43,170 bases of DNA, from positions 1 through 43,170 of the forward strand of contig JADBWH010000001.1 in the NCBI GenBank assembly GCA_020404105.1, given 5' to 3'. This document shows, piece by piece, positions 30,123 to 37,758 of this stretch. Source of the DNA: Pseudanabaena sp. M53BS1SP1A06MG (GTDB lineage Bacteria; Cyanobacteriota; Cyanobacteriia; Pseudanabaenales; Pseudanabaenaceae). The first letter of the stretch is position 1, and every line of letters starts with the position of its first letter. The notes under the pieces were generated by a model. The model was not told the DNA's origin. It was given only the letters and a program-made list of their open reading frames with translations, and searched no databases. Both the position numbers and the translations under genes were made by a program.

Positions 30123-30917
30123 CTATTTGCCCAACTCATCAGCACGACGAGTTGCTGCAAGTACGGCTTCTATCATAGCGGAACGCAAGCCTGCTTTTTC
30201 TAACTGAGCGATCGCTGCAATCGTTGTCCCCGCAGGACTCGTTACTTGATCCTTTAACTGGGCAGGATGTAGCTTTGTTGCGATGACTAATTGCGCTGTT
30301 CCTAAAACAGTTTGGGTCGCTAGTTGTAGCGCGATCGCTCTAGGCAAACCTGCGGCAACTCCACCATCCGCCATCGCCTCAATCATCACCGCCACATAGG
30401 CAGGACCCGAACCTGATAGTCCAGTCACAGCATTCATCAGCGATTCGGCAACTTCTACCACCGTGCCAACCGCACTAAAAATTTTGCGAGCTAATCTTAA
30501 ATGCTCACCTGTCGCCAGAGTATTTGCCGCGATCGCAGTTACTCCTGCACCTACCTGCGCGGGTGTATTAGGCATTGCTCGGATAATTGCTTTAGAGGGA
30601 AATACTGCCTCTAATTGAGCCAAAGTTACACCAGCTAAAATTGACACAACACAGGGTGCAGGAGAATCAGCTAGACCAATAGCAGCCGCGTTTAACGACT
30701 GAGGCTTAACTGCTAAGAGCATAATCTCTGCTTCAGCAGCCACTAAATTATTTGGCGTAACCTGCACGCCATATTTTTTCGCAAGCAGATCCCGACGCTC
30801 TGGCATCGGATCACTAACGCATATATCAAATGGCAAATAAGAATTACTGGCGACCAGACGAGACAAAATTGCCTCACCCATTATGCCGCCACCAACAAGT
30901 CCAAGTTGAAATTTCAA
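30123..30917 (-). CDS. proC: Pyrroline-5-carboxylate reductase
   Basis: A 264-residue ProC that reduces pyrroline-5-carboxylate to proline with NADPH. The Rossmann motif GLVGGGIMGEAI is at the N-terminus. RAMPNTPAQVGAG and the C-terminal dimer/active-site signature (GSGPAYVAVMIEAMADGGVA, LKDQVTSPAGTT) are intact. It lies 117 bases downstream of sepF, an arrangement seen in many bacteria and cyanobacteria (ylmF/sepF next to proC), and 59 bases upstream of purM. Co-transcription with sepF is likely. Confidence 0.97.
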   Translation of the reverse strand: MKFQLGLVGGGIMGEAILSRLVASNSYLPFDICVSDPMPERRDLLAKKYGVQVTPNNLVAAEAEIMLLAVKPQSLNAAAIGLADSPAPCVVSILAGVTLAQLEAVFPSKAIIRAMPNTPAQVGAGVTAIAANTLATGEHLRLARKIFSAVGTVVEVAESLMNAVTGLSGSGPAYVAVMIEAMADGGVAAGLPRAIALQLATQTVLGTAQLVIATKLHPAQLKDQVTSPAGTTIAAIAQLEKAGLRSAMIEAVLAATRRADELGK

Positions 30918-31034
30918 GAATCCACCAATAACTAACTACAAATCAATTAGGCAGTTACGGCGCTATGCGCCGCTTCTACTTTATTTGTGCTTGATTGTTT
31001 TTAATCATAACGGCGATTGCTGTAGTTAAGTTAA

Positions 31035-31622
31035 TTATTGTGCGAAACGACTCACAGGGGTTTCAGCAGACCATGCGGGAGCGGGTACAGCAGTTGGACG
31101 CGCTACACGAGGTTGAGGCATAGGAACCTCGTTTAATACGGAAGACTGTGAAGTAACCTGAACGCAGGAAGGGGCAAATAAGAAAATGCTATCGCCGATA
31201 CGCTCTTGATGACCGTCGAGGGCATAGGTTCCTCCTGCAACGAAATCCACAGCACGCTGTGCTTGATCGGGATCCATCATGGTGAGATTTAGGACAACGG
31301 ACTTGCGCTCACGCAATGCTTGGATTGCTTGAGGCATTTCTTCAAAGCTGCGAGGCTCCATCACCATTACTTGGGAAAGACCATTTGCTGCACCAGGCAT
31401 ACCAATTACATTGCTCATACCATCAGAAGTTGCTCTTAATGTTGTAGGACGTTCACGTGTGCGGCGAGTTTGTTGCTCTTCTGCCTCTGGGGCTGCGATT
31501 GCACCATTTTCCTCTTGGTACAAACCTTGGTATTCATTGCTAGATGCTTCATCGTACTCATATTCGTACTCTTGAGCTTCATTCAAACCAACAAAATCCT
31601 TGAGCTTTGTAAAAATTCCCAT
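31035..31622 (-). CDS. sepF: Cell division protein SepF (Cdv2/YlmF)
   Basis: A 195-residue SepF, which bundles FtsZ filaments and tethers them to the membrane. The N-terminal amphipathic helix [15 protein letters not shown] is the membrane anchor. A disordered acidic linker rich in Glu, Tyr and Gln follows. The SepF core (about 83-160) has [41 protein letters not shown] and [11 protein letters not shown]. The C-terminal proline/alanine tail is typical of cyanobacterial SepF. It is the first of a sepF-proC-purM run. The usual upstream neighbours pipX and ylmE/yggS are not present; almost 1 kb of non-coding DNA precedes the gene. Confidence 0.97.
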   Translation of the reverse strand: MGIFTKLKDFVGLNEAQEYEYEYDEASSNEYQGLYQEENGAIAAPEAEEQQTRRTRERPTTLRATSDGMSNVIGMPGAANGLSQVMVMEPRSFEEMPQAIQALRERKSVVLNLTMMDPDQAQRAVDFVAGGTYALDGHQERIGDSIFLFAPSCVQVTSQSSVLNEVPMPQPRVARPTAVPAPAWSAETPVSRFAQ

Positions 31623-32583
31623 CGTAATTAACTCCTAGTGTTTGCTCCTCAGTTTTGGTTCGGAAACCGAAAAATCATACTTCTAGACTAGATGAGGAGT
31701 GCAGTTTATCTATTTGAAGCAATCTCATCAAGCAAAGAGTTGCTTTGTCTAGGTATGTAAAATTGTTTTTACTGTCTATAACAGTATTGACAAAATATTT
31801 ATCCGCAAACTTTAACCGATAACAGAGAAAAAAGATAGATAAACTTGTTAATTTTTTTCGATTACGACAAATTGCGACTTTTTGTTCATTAAGCCTTGTT
31901 GTAAATAAGGACTTAGCTACTCCAGTAAAGTGTTTACCTATGCAGATATCCATTTAATACTTAACAAGTTTTTAATAATTGAGTAAACCTATTTACTAAT
32001 CATGGATCTACGCAATTAAAATGGTTCGTATAAGAGTATCTAAATGGGTCTAAATGATAATAAAAGGATTTAATATCACGATTTAGGTTTAATCAAATAG
32101 GAAAACTCTGTAAAGTCATTTGAATTAATCGTCGCAAAAGATTGAAAACATAACATAGGCTTGCCTAGCAACTTTAGTTTAGAACATTTGGCTTAGAACT
32201 AAACATAATTGCTAACTTTACACTGTTATAAGTTTAGGCTGTCTGATAAGTATTCTAGGCTACAAAAACTATTGTTATTTAATGTTCTGCTAGAAGGCTT
32301 TCAAACTTTACTAATGTAGAAATTTGATTTACCCCTGATGAATGAACATATTTACGGTTAAATATCGATAGTGATTGTTTAGCTAAGAACGCTAAAATTT
32401 ATAACAGGTTTGGGGATACATGGCAAGCATAAATTTTAAGTTGGTAGTTATGCAACACAATTACATTGCATGACTGCCAAAAATGCTATCTATATTATTG
32501 AAATTATTGAATCTTTAATTCTTAAGCAACTCTTGTGGTGCTATAGGTGCTACTGCATGGCTATTAGACATTAGCAATTTTTC
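31623..32583. other. Non-coding stretch upstream of sepF
   Basis: About 960 AT-rich bases. The only sizeable frame (31675-31953, minus) is rich in Lys, Phe and Ser and unlike any protein I know. The single structured item is the 38-base remnant at 32442-32479. The stretch should hold the sepF promoter. Confidence 0.5.
32442..32479 (-). repeat. Internally deleted copy of palindromic family 1
   Basis: A 38-base inverted repeat: TGGTAGTTATGCAA at one end, TTGCATGACTGCCA at the other. Read on the minus strand, its first 28 bases follow the family 1 left end (TGGCAGTCATGCAATGTAAT then TGTGTTGC) and then jump to a terminus, so about 45 internal bases are missing compared with copies A-C. Confidence 0.7.
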
Positions 32584-33006
32584 TTAAAAATTTTTTTTTG
32601 TTTGAGCTAATTGATTTTCCAAACTTCCTGTAAGCCATTGATTACCAATCATGAATTCTAGATCCTCTTGGGATATAGGATGCCATTGCGGATTAAAAGC
32701 GATCGCTTGATGCCACTCAAATCTCACCTCACTATATTCTGTGCTGATGGAACGGCTGGCATAGTGGGGATCACGCTCAATCCAGACTAAGCTTTTAGGA
32801 TTAAGCTGAAACTCGTGCACAATTTGGGTGGCAAGTTTTGTTGTTTTAGACTCGATAAACCAGCCAATCTCACAGTTTTGTGGAGATACGATCACAATCT
32901 GTTGCCCAAATTGTTGATAAATAATGCGTAAATGGCATTGTAGTTGCCAGATATCAGAGTTTTGACCGCATACATGGCATTGATAAAGGCAATCGATATT
33001 TTTCAT
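32584..33006 (-). CDS. Hypothetical protein with an N-terminal cysteine cluster
   Basis: A 140-residue protein of no family I recognise. The N-terminus (CLYQCHVCGQNSD, then LQCH) has four cysteines and two histidines within 20 residues, which suggests a small zinc-binding knuckle. The rest is a mixed alpha/beta pattern rich in Trp and Gln (LVWIERDPHY, FEWHQAIAFNPQWHPISQED). It lies 52 bases downstream of the DUF1816-like gene on the same strand, so the two may form an operon. The start has no strong ribosome site. Confidence 0.6.
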   Translation of the reverse strand: MKNIDCLYQCHVCGQNSDIWQLQCHLRIIYQQFGQQIVIVSPQNCEIGWFIESKTTKLATQIVHEFQLNPKSLVWIERDPHYASRSISTEYSEVRFEWHQAIAFNPQWHPISQEDLEFMIGNQWLTGSLENQLAQTKKNF

Positions 33007-33058
33007 AATTGCAATAATATAAAGAACTTAAACCGATGTATTTGGGTAAACTGCAAAC

Positions 33059-33301
33059 TCAAACAAGTTGGGTTGCGACGACTCTTCTGGTATTAGATGA
33101 TTTTCTAAATCCATTAATATGCGATCGCAAATCATCACCTATTAAAGTTATCTGATTAGGTTGCAAAAATTGAATATTAGTCCAAACAATCCGTGCATTT
33201 TCCTGTAAGAGATCTTCGATAAATCCAGCTTGTTGTATTTCTGCCTCTTGGCGAGTTGTAAATGCACCAAAATAGTATAAGCAAAGAGGTTGCGTGGTCA
33301 A
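33059..33301 (-). CDS. DUF1816-like protein, probably 5'-damaged
   Basis: An 80-residue frame matching DUF1816, a small cyanobacterial family of unknown role: LCLYYFGAFTTRQEAEIQQA, GFIEDLLQENARIVWTNIQF and LQPNQITLIGDDL. The only start codon is a TTG at 33301 with a poor ribosome site. Four codons upstream is a TAG, and reading through it gives ELGW*LEILTTQP. That fits the family pattern GWWxEIxT if the TAG replaces a Trp codon. No ATG precedes it before the next stop. The gene may therefore be a recent pseudogene or use the weak TTG. It is followed by the cysteine-cluster gene. Confidence 0.6.
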   Translation of the reverse strand: MTTQPLCLYYFGAFTTRQEAEIQQAGFIEDLLQENARIVWTNIQFLQPNQITLIGDDLRSHINGFRKSSNTRRVVATQLV

Positions 33302-33686
33302 AATTTCTAGCTACCAACCTAACTCGTAAGTAGGGTTAACGATAGTAATTTGATTCGTAAATTTGATAATGGGGGTAAATAGCTATAAAAACCCTAATAA
33401 AATTTCCTAAAGGCTATCTTTAAACTAAAAAGTGTAAATTTAAGTTGAAATGTCAATTAATTCACTATTAGTGTTTTGCTGTAATTGTTTGAGGAGGCAC
33501 ACTGCGAAGGGGGTACGATTCCTCGAAGCCTCAATAGGCTGTAACATCTTAAAAAACATAGTTTTTCGACCAGACTAACCTTATTGATGGTGTAGCAAAT
33601 TGTCTATTCGTTTATTATTAGGTTAGATATTTAGATTAATATCCAAAAATGAGGAAATTCTGTGACTAAATAAATGTTAATATTTC

Positions 33687-33735
33687 GGTGACCAGAATTT
33701 TTTGAGATAGTAAAGCTTCAAAAATTCTGACCACC
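33687..33735. repeat. Inverted repeat GGTGACCAGAATTTTTTGA
   Basis: An arm at 33687-33705 pairs with 33718-33735 (TCAAAAATTCTGACCACC) with one bulged base around a 12-base loop. It lies beyond the 3' end of the response regulator gene and may serve as its transcript end, although the next repeat is nearer. Confidence 0.5.
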
Positions 33736-33787
33736 TCACAGATGCTCATCTTAAGCTAAATATAAGGATTTACGTAAAAGGACTTGA

Positions 33788-33844
33788 AACCCTAATTTTA
33801 TCGTTGGGACAAAGAATGAATTGCCCCTACGAAAAATTAGGGTT
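33788..33844. repeat. Palindromic repeat with GGGGCAATTCAT core
   Basis: AACCCTAATTTT (33788-33799) pairs with AAAATTAGGGTT (33833-33844). Inside, TCGTTGGG and CCCCTACGA pair imperfectly around a CAATTCATTC-type centre. Palindromes containing GTAGGGGCAATTCAT are common dispersed repeats in filamentous cyanobacteria. It sits 20 bases past the response regulator stop and could end its transcript. Confidence 0.6.
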
Positions 33845-33864
33845 ACAAACAAGTGAGGTAGTTA

Positions 33865-34248
33865 TTACCAGCCTAACATCTGAGCAATTTCTGAAAATAG
33901 CTTGGTTGGCTTGAATGTTTTGGCGATCGCGCCACTAACTCCTAACTTGGAGATCGCCTGTAGTTCGGTGAGATCTACACAAGGGGTTAATAACACAACG
34001 GTATTATAAGCAATGTGGGGATTGACTTGTATTTTTTTGAGAAAGGCAAAGCCATCCATATTTGGCATCAACATATCTAGCACAATTGCATCAGGTTGAT
34101 CTTTTGTAACTATGTCTAATCCTTCTTCGGCATGGAGTGTAGTAATGACTTTACATCCGCCAAAAATTTCTAAGCAAGTCCGTAGGACATCACAAATATA
34201 GTAGTCATCATCGATTACTAAAATCGTTTTCTGATCTTTAAATTCCAT
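33865..34248 (-). CDS. Single-domain response regulator (CheY-like)
   Basis: A 127-residue receiver with no output domain. The acidic pocket is in VIDDDYYI (residues 13-15), the phospho-acceptor Asp in IVLDMLMPNMDGF, the Thr in VVLLTP and the Lys in GAIAKTFKP. The usual KP motif is displaced, with Lys followed by Thr, but otherwise the domain looks functional. Such proteins act as phosphorelay intermediates or bind partner proteins, for example in CheY or Rcp-like roles. It is not next to any of the four hybrid kinases in the window, but could be a shared target of them (inference). Confidence 0.88.
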   Translation of the reverse strand: MEFKDQKTILVIDDDYYICDVLRTCLEIFGGCKVITTLHAEEGLDIVTKDQPDAIVLDMLMPNMDGFAFLKKIQVNPHIAYNTVVLLTPCVDLTELQAISKLGVSGAIAKTFKPTKLFSEIAQMLGW

Positions 34249-34298
34249 GATGGATGTGAAGAGAAAATATATCTTCTAATTAAGAATGCAAAAAATTG

Positions 34299-34402
34299 TA
34301 AGTAGCTAGACATAAGTAACCTAAAAACCGAGAAGTTTGCTCCGCCCGCGTAGCGGGCGGTACAAACTCTGGTTTTAGGTTTTAATTAAGTTGAGCTACT
34401 TA
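34299..34402. repeat. Palindromic element, family 2 (copy 2)
   Basis: A 104-base element with ends TAAGTAGCT and AGCTACTTA and long imperfect arms (CCTAAAAACCGAGAAGTTTG against CAAACTCTGGTTTTAGG). A GC-rich inner hairpin, CCGCCCGC-GTA-GCGGGCGG, caps it. It shares CTCTGGTTTT-R-GGTTTTAAT with the copy at 24531-24611. It lies just upstream of the response regulator. Confidence 0.75.
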
Positions 34403-34568
34403 ATTAAAATGAACACAATCTGAGGATGGGGAAATTTACTGATGTTACGTGGAACAAATATCGCCCTCACCGCCCAGCCCACTCTCCCCATAAATGGAGA
34501 GCATGGTGGATTCATTTTCGGAAAGGTAAGCAGGAAGAGATGAGCAGAAAAATTAGAGATAAGAAAAG

Positions 34569-34957
34569 TCAGTAAGAATAGGAACAAGAGAGAATATCAA
34601 AAACTTGGTGAACTTGATTAGCGAGAACCCTTTGCCCCTGAGGATTCGTGCGAAAGCCAAGGCGGCGAACTGTAGTCATGATAAAACAATGAATAATCGC
34701 CCAAATAGTTGGAGCATTGCCAACACGACATATTCGAGGTATAACCAAGAGATTCACAAAAAAAGGCTTATCTTCACGCCAGTCCTCACGTTCGACATAC
34801 AGTGCTTTGCGCTCAAAATCAAATCAAGATATTTCATAAAAGGCTTGCTTCACAAGCCTTTTATGAAATATCTTGTGGTTCGTTTGATCGAAAACTGCTG
34901 TAAGTTCATGGTCTGGTTTTGCTTTTTGTTTAATTCTTGCCAGACCATTTTTGCCAT
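34569..34957 (-). pseudogene. Transposase gene with its middle replaced by a palindromic element
   Basis: On the minus strand ATG 34957, with AGAAGGGA upstream, starts MAKMVWQELNKKQNQTMNL and then enters the family 3 element, where it stops. Past the element the frame resumes as LYVEREDWREDKPFFVNLL, then RVGNAPTIWAIIHCFI, TTVRRLGFRTNPQGQ and ends at TGA 34569-34571. The C-terminal pattern resembles DDE transposases of the ISAs1/IS4 kind (R-x-G-x-AP ... A-x-x-h-x-x-x-R-x-L-G). About 19 N-terminal and 76 C-terminal codons survive of a gene that should have several hundred. The family assignment is tentative. Confidence 0.6.
34798..34902 (+). repeat. Palindromic element, family 3 (copy 2)
   Basis: A 105-base element starting TACAGTGCTTTGCGCTCAAA, with a perfect 23-base-arm hairpin (core GATATTTCATAAAAGGC) and ending GTTTGATCGAAAACTGCTGT. 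Compared with 27018-27120 it has five substitutions in each hairpin arm, each matched on the other arm. It lies inside the dead transposase gene. Confidence 0.82.
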
Positions 34958-35084
34958 ATTTGTCCCTTCTCTGTAATCCTTTCCGAAAATGAATCCACCC
35001 TGCTCTCCTTTAATGAGTGAGGGTCTTGTAAGCTTCCACGTAACACCAGTCTGTAAAAAAGGGGGCGCAAAGCTTTCCTTTTGA

Positions 35085-36296
35085 TTAAGGTGTGAGATAT
35101 GATTGAAGCTGGGATCTCAAAGATTTATAGCTGCCATCTTCAGGATCAGAAATCGCCTCAATGGTTAAACCTAGCGATCGCTGATTGGGAACAGTGACTT
35201 TTGCGGAATTTTGCCATAACACCCACCGACTACCATGGGGCAAATAGGCAACACTATCATTACGATGGGACAGCCAGACTACAGGTAAGTCAGGGATATC
35301 TTTGAGAATGTCTACCTGTGTGGCAACATCTGAAATATTAGCAGCAGCTAGGGTTTCTAGGACTCCGCGATCGCTTTGGACTAGACCTGTATCTGATGTC
35401 CATAACCTCACGCTGAGTTTAGATTTCTGGGCATAGAAATAGAGCGAAGCAGCCGCGACTACTGCTTCTTCAAAGGCTTCTGGTTGCCAACCTGTCGATG
35501 TATCAAGGGCGATCGCCACTTCCTGACCGCCAATAGTTACTTCCAATTCCCGCACACGCAATTCCCCAAACTTGGCACTAGTCCGCCAATGGATTAATCG
35601 GGTTGGATCGCCCCAGCGATAGGGACGTAGGGTTTTCGTCAAGCCTTCCGTTGCATTCGTGTAGTTATGCTCATCACTATATTGACGCGGACTAGTATCA
35701 TTACCTAACTGATCCACCAATGGGCAACGTTCTAAGGGAATGACATTGGGATAGACGATCGCTTTCTGGACCGATGGACAAGCCCGACGACTCCGAAATA
35801 GCCCCAATGGACTAGAGGTCGCAATTTCTGTGGATCTAAATAAAAACACCCCACGCTTAGTCGTTTTCGCTTCATAGCGCCATCGATATTCCTGAAGCGG
35901 CGCAATCACTTCCACAACTACTTCCTGCTGCACAATTAGGGAAAGATTGTTTGGCAAAATATCCCTCACCTCCAGCAATCGCTTCTCTGTACGACCCCTA
36001 TTTTGAATGATCAAATCAACCCACAGATCGTCACTCACGCTGACAGGATCGATAGGTAATCGCACTACTACGATTTCGGCTAGCAATCGCTTAGGCATCA
36101 CCGCCCCCACAATTAACAGCGCTGAACTAACTCCACTAATTACATATAGCCATCCTGCGAGGGTATTGGTCGCTGCCATAAAGAAGAACAGCGTAAAGAA
36201 GGTATATATCCCACCAATGAATTCTGGTGTTGCCAATCGCCATTCTAACCATTGCAAAATGCGCTTGACTTTAGATTTCTTTTTAGTTTTAGTCAT
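35085..36296 (-). CDS. DUF58 domain protein
   Basis: A 403-residue protein with two N-terminal membrane helices (about 29-46 and 48-67) and a cytosolic or periplasmic domain carrying the DUF58 signature RPYRWGDPTRLIHWRTSAKF followed by GELRVRELE. DUF58 proteins have a von Willebrand factor A-like fold and usually travel with MoxR-type AAA+ ATPases and transglutaminase-like membrane proteins; none is adjacent here. A role in assembly or maturation of envelope complexes is inferred from family. The N-terminus is very basic (TKTKKKSKVKR). It converges on IS debris downstream; petE lies upstream on the same strand, 170 bases away. Confidence 0.9.
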   Translation of the reverse strand: MTKTKKKSKVKRILQWLEWRLATPEFIGGIYTFFTLFFFMAATNTLAGWLYVISGVSSALLIVGAVMPKRLLAEIVVVRLPIDPVSVSDDLWVDLIIQNRGRTEKRLLEVRDILPNNLSLIVQQEVVVEVIAPLQEYRWRYEAKTTKRGVFLFRSTEIATSSPLGLFRSRRACPSVQKAIVYPNVIPLERCPLVDQLGNDTSPRQYSDEHNYTNATEGLTKTLRPYRWGDPTRLIHWRTSAKFGELRVRELEVTIGGQEVAIALDTSTGWQPEAFEEAVVAAASLYFYAQKSKLSVRLWTSDTGLVQSDRGVLETLAAANISDVATQVDILKDIPDLPVVWLSHRNDSVAYLPHGSRWVLWQNSAKVTVPNQRSLGLTIEAISDPEDGSYKSLRSQLQSYLTP

Positions 36297-36401
36297 GGTG
36301 AGGCGATCGATTGAGCTTTTTGACCTATTTTACCCAATGATTGCCAGAGAAAGATTGAACTATAGCAGTCCTAAAATCAGTTATAAAAATCATTACGAAT
36401 A

Positions 36402-36442
36402 AATAAAAAGAGGTGTAAACATTGTTTGCACCTCTTTTTATT
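36402..36442 (-). terminator. petE terminator
   Basis: AATAAAAAGAGGTGTAAAC (36402-36420) pairs with TTTGCACCTCTTTTTATT (36425-36442), 24 bases past the petE stop, with a T run on the minus strand. Confidence 0.88.
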
Positions 36443-36466
36443 TAATTATTTAAAAAAGTTTAATTG

Positions 36467-36841
36467 TTATTGAACAACCACTTTACCTTGCATACCAGCG
36501 CCACGATGAGGAGAGCAGTAGTAAGAAAATTCACCAGCTTCGTTGAAGGTAGATTCTAGCTCAGCTTTAGGCTTTTGAGCCAATTTCTTGTGAGAAAGCT
36601 CTTCATGACCATCAAATACGATATTGTGAGGGAAAGCTTTGTTATTAACCCATTTGACAGTATCGCCAACTTTGATTGTTACTACCTTAGGCTCGAATAC
36701 TAACTGACCACTATCAGAACCCATTTTAACGGTGACAGTATCAGCGAAAGCCGAATTAGCAGACATGAAGAAGCTACCGACAACGATTACGAGGCTAGCG
36801 ATCAAAAGACCAATTTTTTTTGCAAATGCAGAAATATTCAT
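36467..36841 (-). CDS. petE: Plastocyanin precursor
   Basis: A 124-residue precursor of the lumenal copper protein that carries electrons from cytochrome b6f to photosystem I. A Sec-type signal peptide (about 1-33, ending NSAFA) precedes a mature protein of about 91 residues, short but complete. The type 1 copper ligands are His72 (FPHNIVFD), Cys109, His112 (YYCSPHRGAGM) and Met117. In many cyanobacteria petE is induced by copper through the PetR/PetP system; no operator is identified here. psbV lies upstream on the same strand, 144 bases away, with its own start. A terminator follows. Confidence 0.98.
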   Translation of the reverse strand: MNISAFAKKIGLLIASLVIVVGSFFMSANSAFADTVTVKMGSDSGQLVFEPKVVTIKVGDTVKWVNNKAFPHNIVFDGHEELSHKKLAQKPKAELESTFNEAGEFSYYCSPHRGAGMQGKVVVQ

Positions 36842-36921
36842 GATTAGTTACCGACTAAAATTCAACTGAAATTGCACAAATTCGACTCGACTCGAATTAA
36901 ATGAGACTAAAACACGTAGAG

Positions 36922-36942
36922 AAAGCTAGTAGGTTTAGCTTT
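36922..36942 (-). terminator. Weak hairpin between psbV and petE
   Basis: AAAGCTA (36922-36928) and TAGCTTT (36936-36942) form a small stem after psbV. It could slow or end psbV transcription, but no T run follows on the minus strand. Confidence 0.3.
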
Positions 36943-36985
36943 TGGGAAAGTACTATGGCTCGACTAAAAGCACATAATTCTTTGT

Positions 36986-37483
36986 TTAATAGTATATCTT
37001 TCCGCCGCCCCAGCCGATACCTTTAACTTTAGGTTCGTAGAGGATATAACCTGCAATTAGCTTGAGGTCGTTGTCAGTAAGACCACGCATGGTGGGGAAG
37101 ATATCAGTGCTCTTGAGGCTGGGATGAACGTCATAGATTTCGGTGACACCATCATAAGTGGTGGGTTTCTTCATGAAATCAACCAAGCCAAGTACATTAT
37201 TACGTGTTGGGTATGCACCTGCAAGGGATTCAGGAGAAAGGTTAACGTTAGGATTGGTAAAGGTTGCACCACCGAGATGGCAGTTAGCACAGGCATTTTG
37301 AAATAATTTTTTGCCTTTAGAGATGTCTTTTTGGGTTAAGACAATATTGGTGTTTTCGTTAAGAGGAACGGTACGCAACTCGATAGGAATATCGGCAGCA
37401 TTGACACTGGGGGTAAAAAGCTGAAAAGCAATCATTACAAAAGCGATCGCCGCAGCTAAATATTTAAAAACATTTTTGTTCAT
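36986..37483 (-). CDS. psbV: Cytochrome c550 of photosystem II (PsbV)
   Basis: A 165-residue precursor of the extrinsic lumenal haem protein that stabilises the oxygen-evolving complex. A signal peptide (about 1-29, ending SVNA) is followed by the haem site CANCH (Cys65, Cys68, His69), the second axial ligand His120 in VHPS, and the C-terminal GWGGGKIYY that is diagnostic of PsbV. PTTYDG and STDIFPTMRGLT are also typical. The position that reads AGH in most PsbV proteins is AGY here (Tyr146); this His is not an axial ligand, so haem binding should be unaffected. It precedes petE on the same strand. Confidence 0.96.
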   Translation of the reverse strand: MNKNVFKYLAAAIAFVMIAFQLFTPSVNAADIPIELRTVPLNENTNIVLTQKDISKGKKLFQNACANCHLGGATFTNPNVNLSPESLAGAYPTRNNVLGLVDFMKKPTTYDGVTEIYDVHPSLKSTDIFPTMRGLTDNDLKLIAGYILYEPKVKGIGWGGGKIYY

Positions 37484-37569
37484 AATTACGGAGATAATTT
37501 AGTTAATCTAAGTTTATCTAAAAGAATTTAACCTGATCTCAAAGATTTGTTGCGATTCGCAAATCACTA

Positions 37570-37758
37570 TCAAGCTTTGGGTTTTTTAGAATTTTGGGCT
37601 TCCGATGCCATGATGACGGCTTTTGCATCTTCCAAAGCAAGTTTGGTTTTTGCATCTTGATAAGCGATCCCAAGGTGATCGCAAAGTTTAAATACAGCCT
37701 CAATAGTAAGGTTGTAGTCTTCGGCGATCTCAGCGATCGAATAGTCAGCAAAGCCCAT
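37570..37758 (-). CDS. Small conserved cyanobacterial protein, HTH-like
   Basis: A 62-residue protein starting MGFADYSIAEIAEDYNLTIE and continuing AVFKLCDHLGIAYQDAKTKL, ALEDAKAVI. The pattern of an N-terminal SIAEIAEDYNL helix pair followed by VFKLCDHLGI recalls the small helix-turn-helix of MerR-like or IF-2 N-terminal domains, and near-identical short proteins occur widely in cyanobacteria. The C-terminus is a charged KKPKA tail. It lies between psbV and hisA on the same strand, about 85 bases upstream of psbV. The function is unknown. Confidence 0.72.
   Translation of the reverse strand: MGFADYSIAEIAEDYNLTIEAVFKLCDHLGIAYQDAKTKLALEDAKAVIMASEAQNSKKPKA

Larger units (their letters stand above)
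33302..33864. other. Intergenic stretch with several hairpins
   Basis: No gene is visible. It holds a GAGGC...GCCTC stem (33494-33532) with weak inner pairing, and the inverted repeats at 33687-33735 and 33788-33844 listed separately. The first could be part of a small RNA, but nothing identifies it. Confidence 0.45.
34444..35044. mobile_element. Decayed insertion sequence with perfect 22-base inverted ends
   Basis: Perfect 22-base inverted repeats beginning GGTGGATTCATTTTCGG lie at 34505-34526 and 34978-34999, defining a 495-base core. Outside them a second, imperfect pair continues (GTTACGTGGAA at 34444-34454 and its complement at 35034-35044, plus CCCTCAC and GGAGAGCA blocks), giving 601 bases overall. 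The core contains the two ends of a transposase gene with a family 3 palindromic element in the middle. It cannot encode its own transposase but keeps both ends, so it could be moved by a full-length relative elsewhere. Confidence 0.75.

Noticed and set aside
31675-31953. 92-codon minus-strand frame upstream of sepF
   Set aside because: Composition typical of AT-rich non-coding DNA, no ribosome site and no domain.
33494-33532. Possible tRNA or tmRNA T-arm (GGTACGATTCC)
   Set aside because: The loop does not match the TTCRANY pattern and no acceptor, D or anticodon arms can be built around it.
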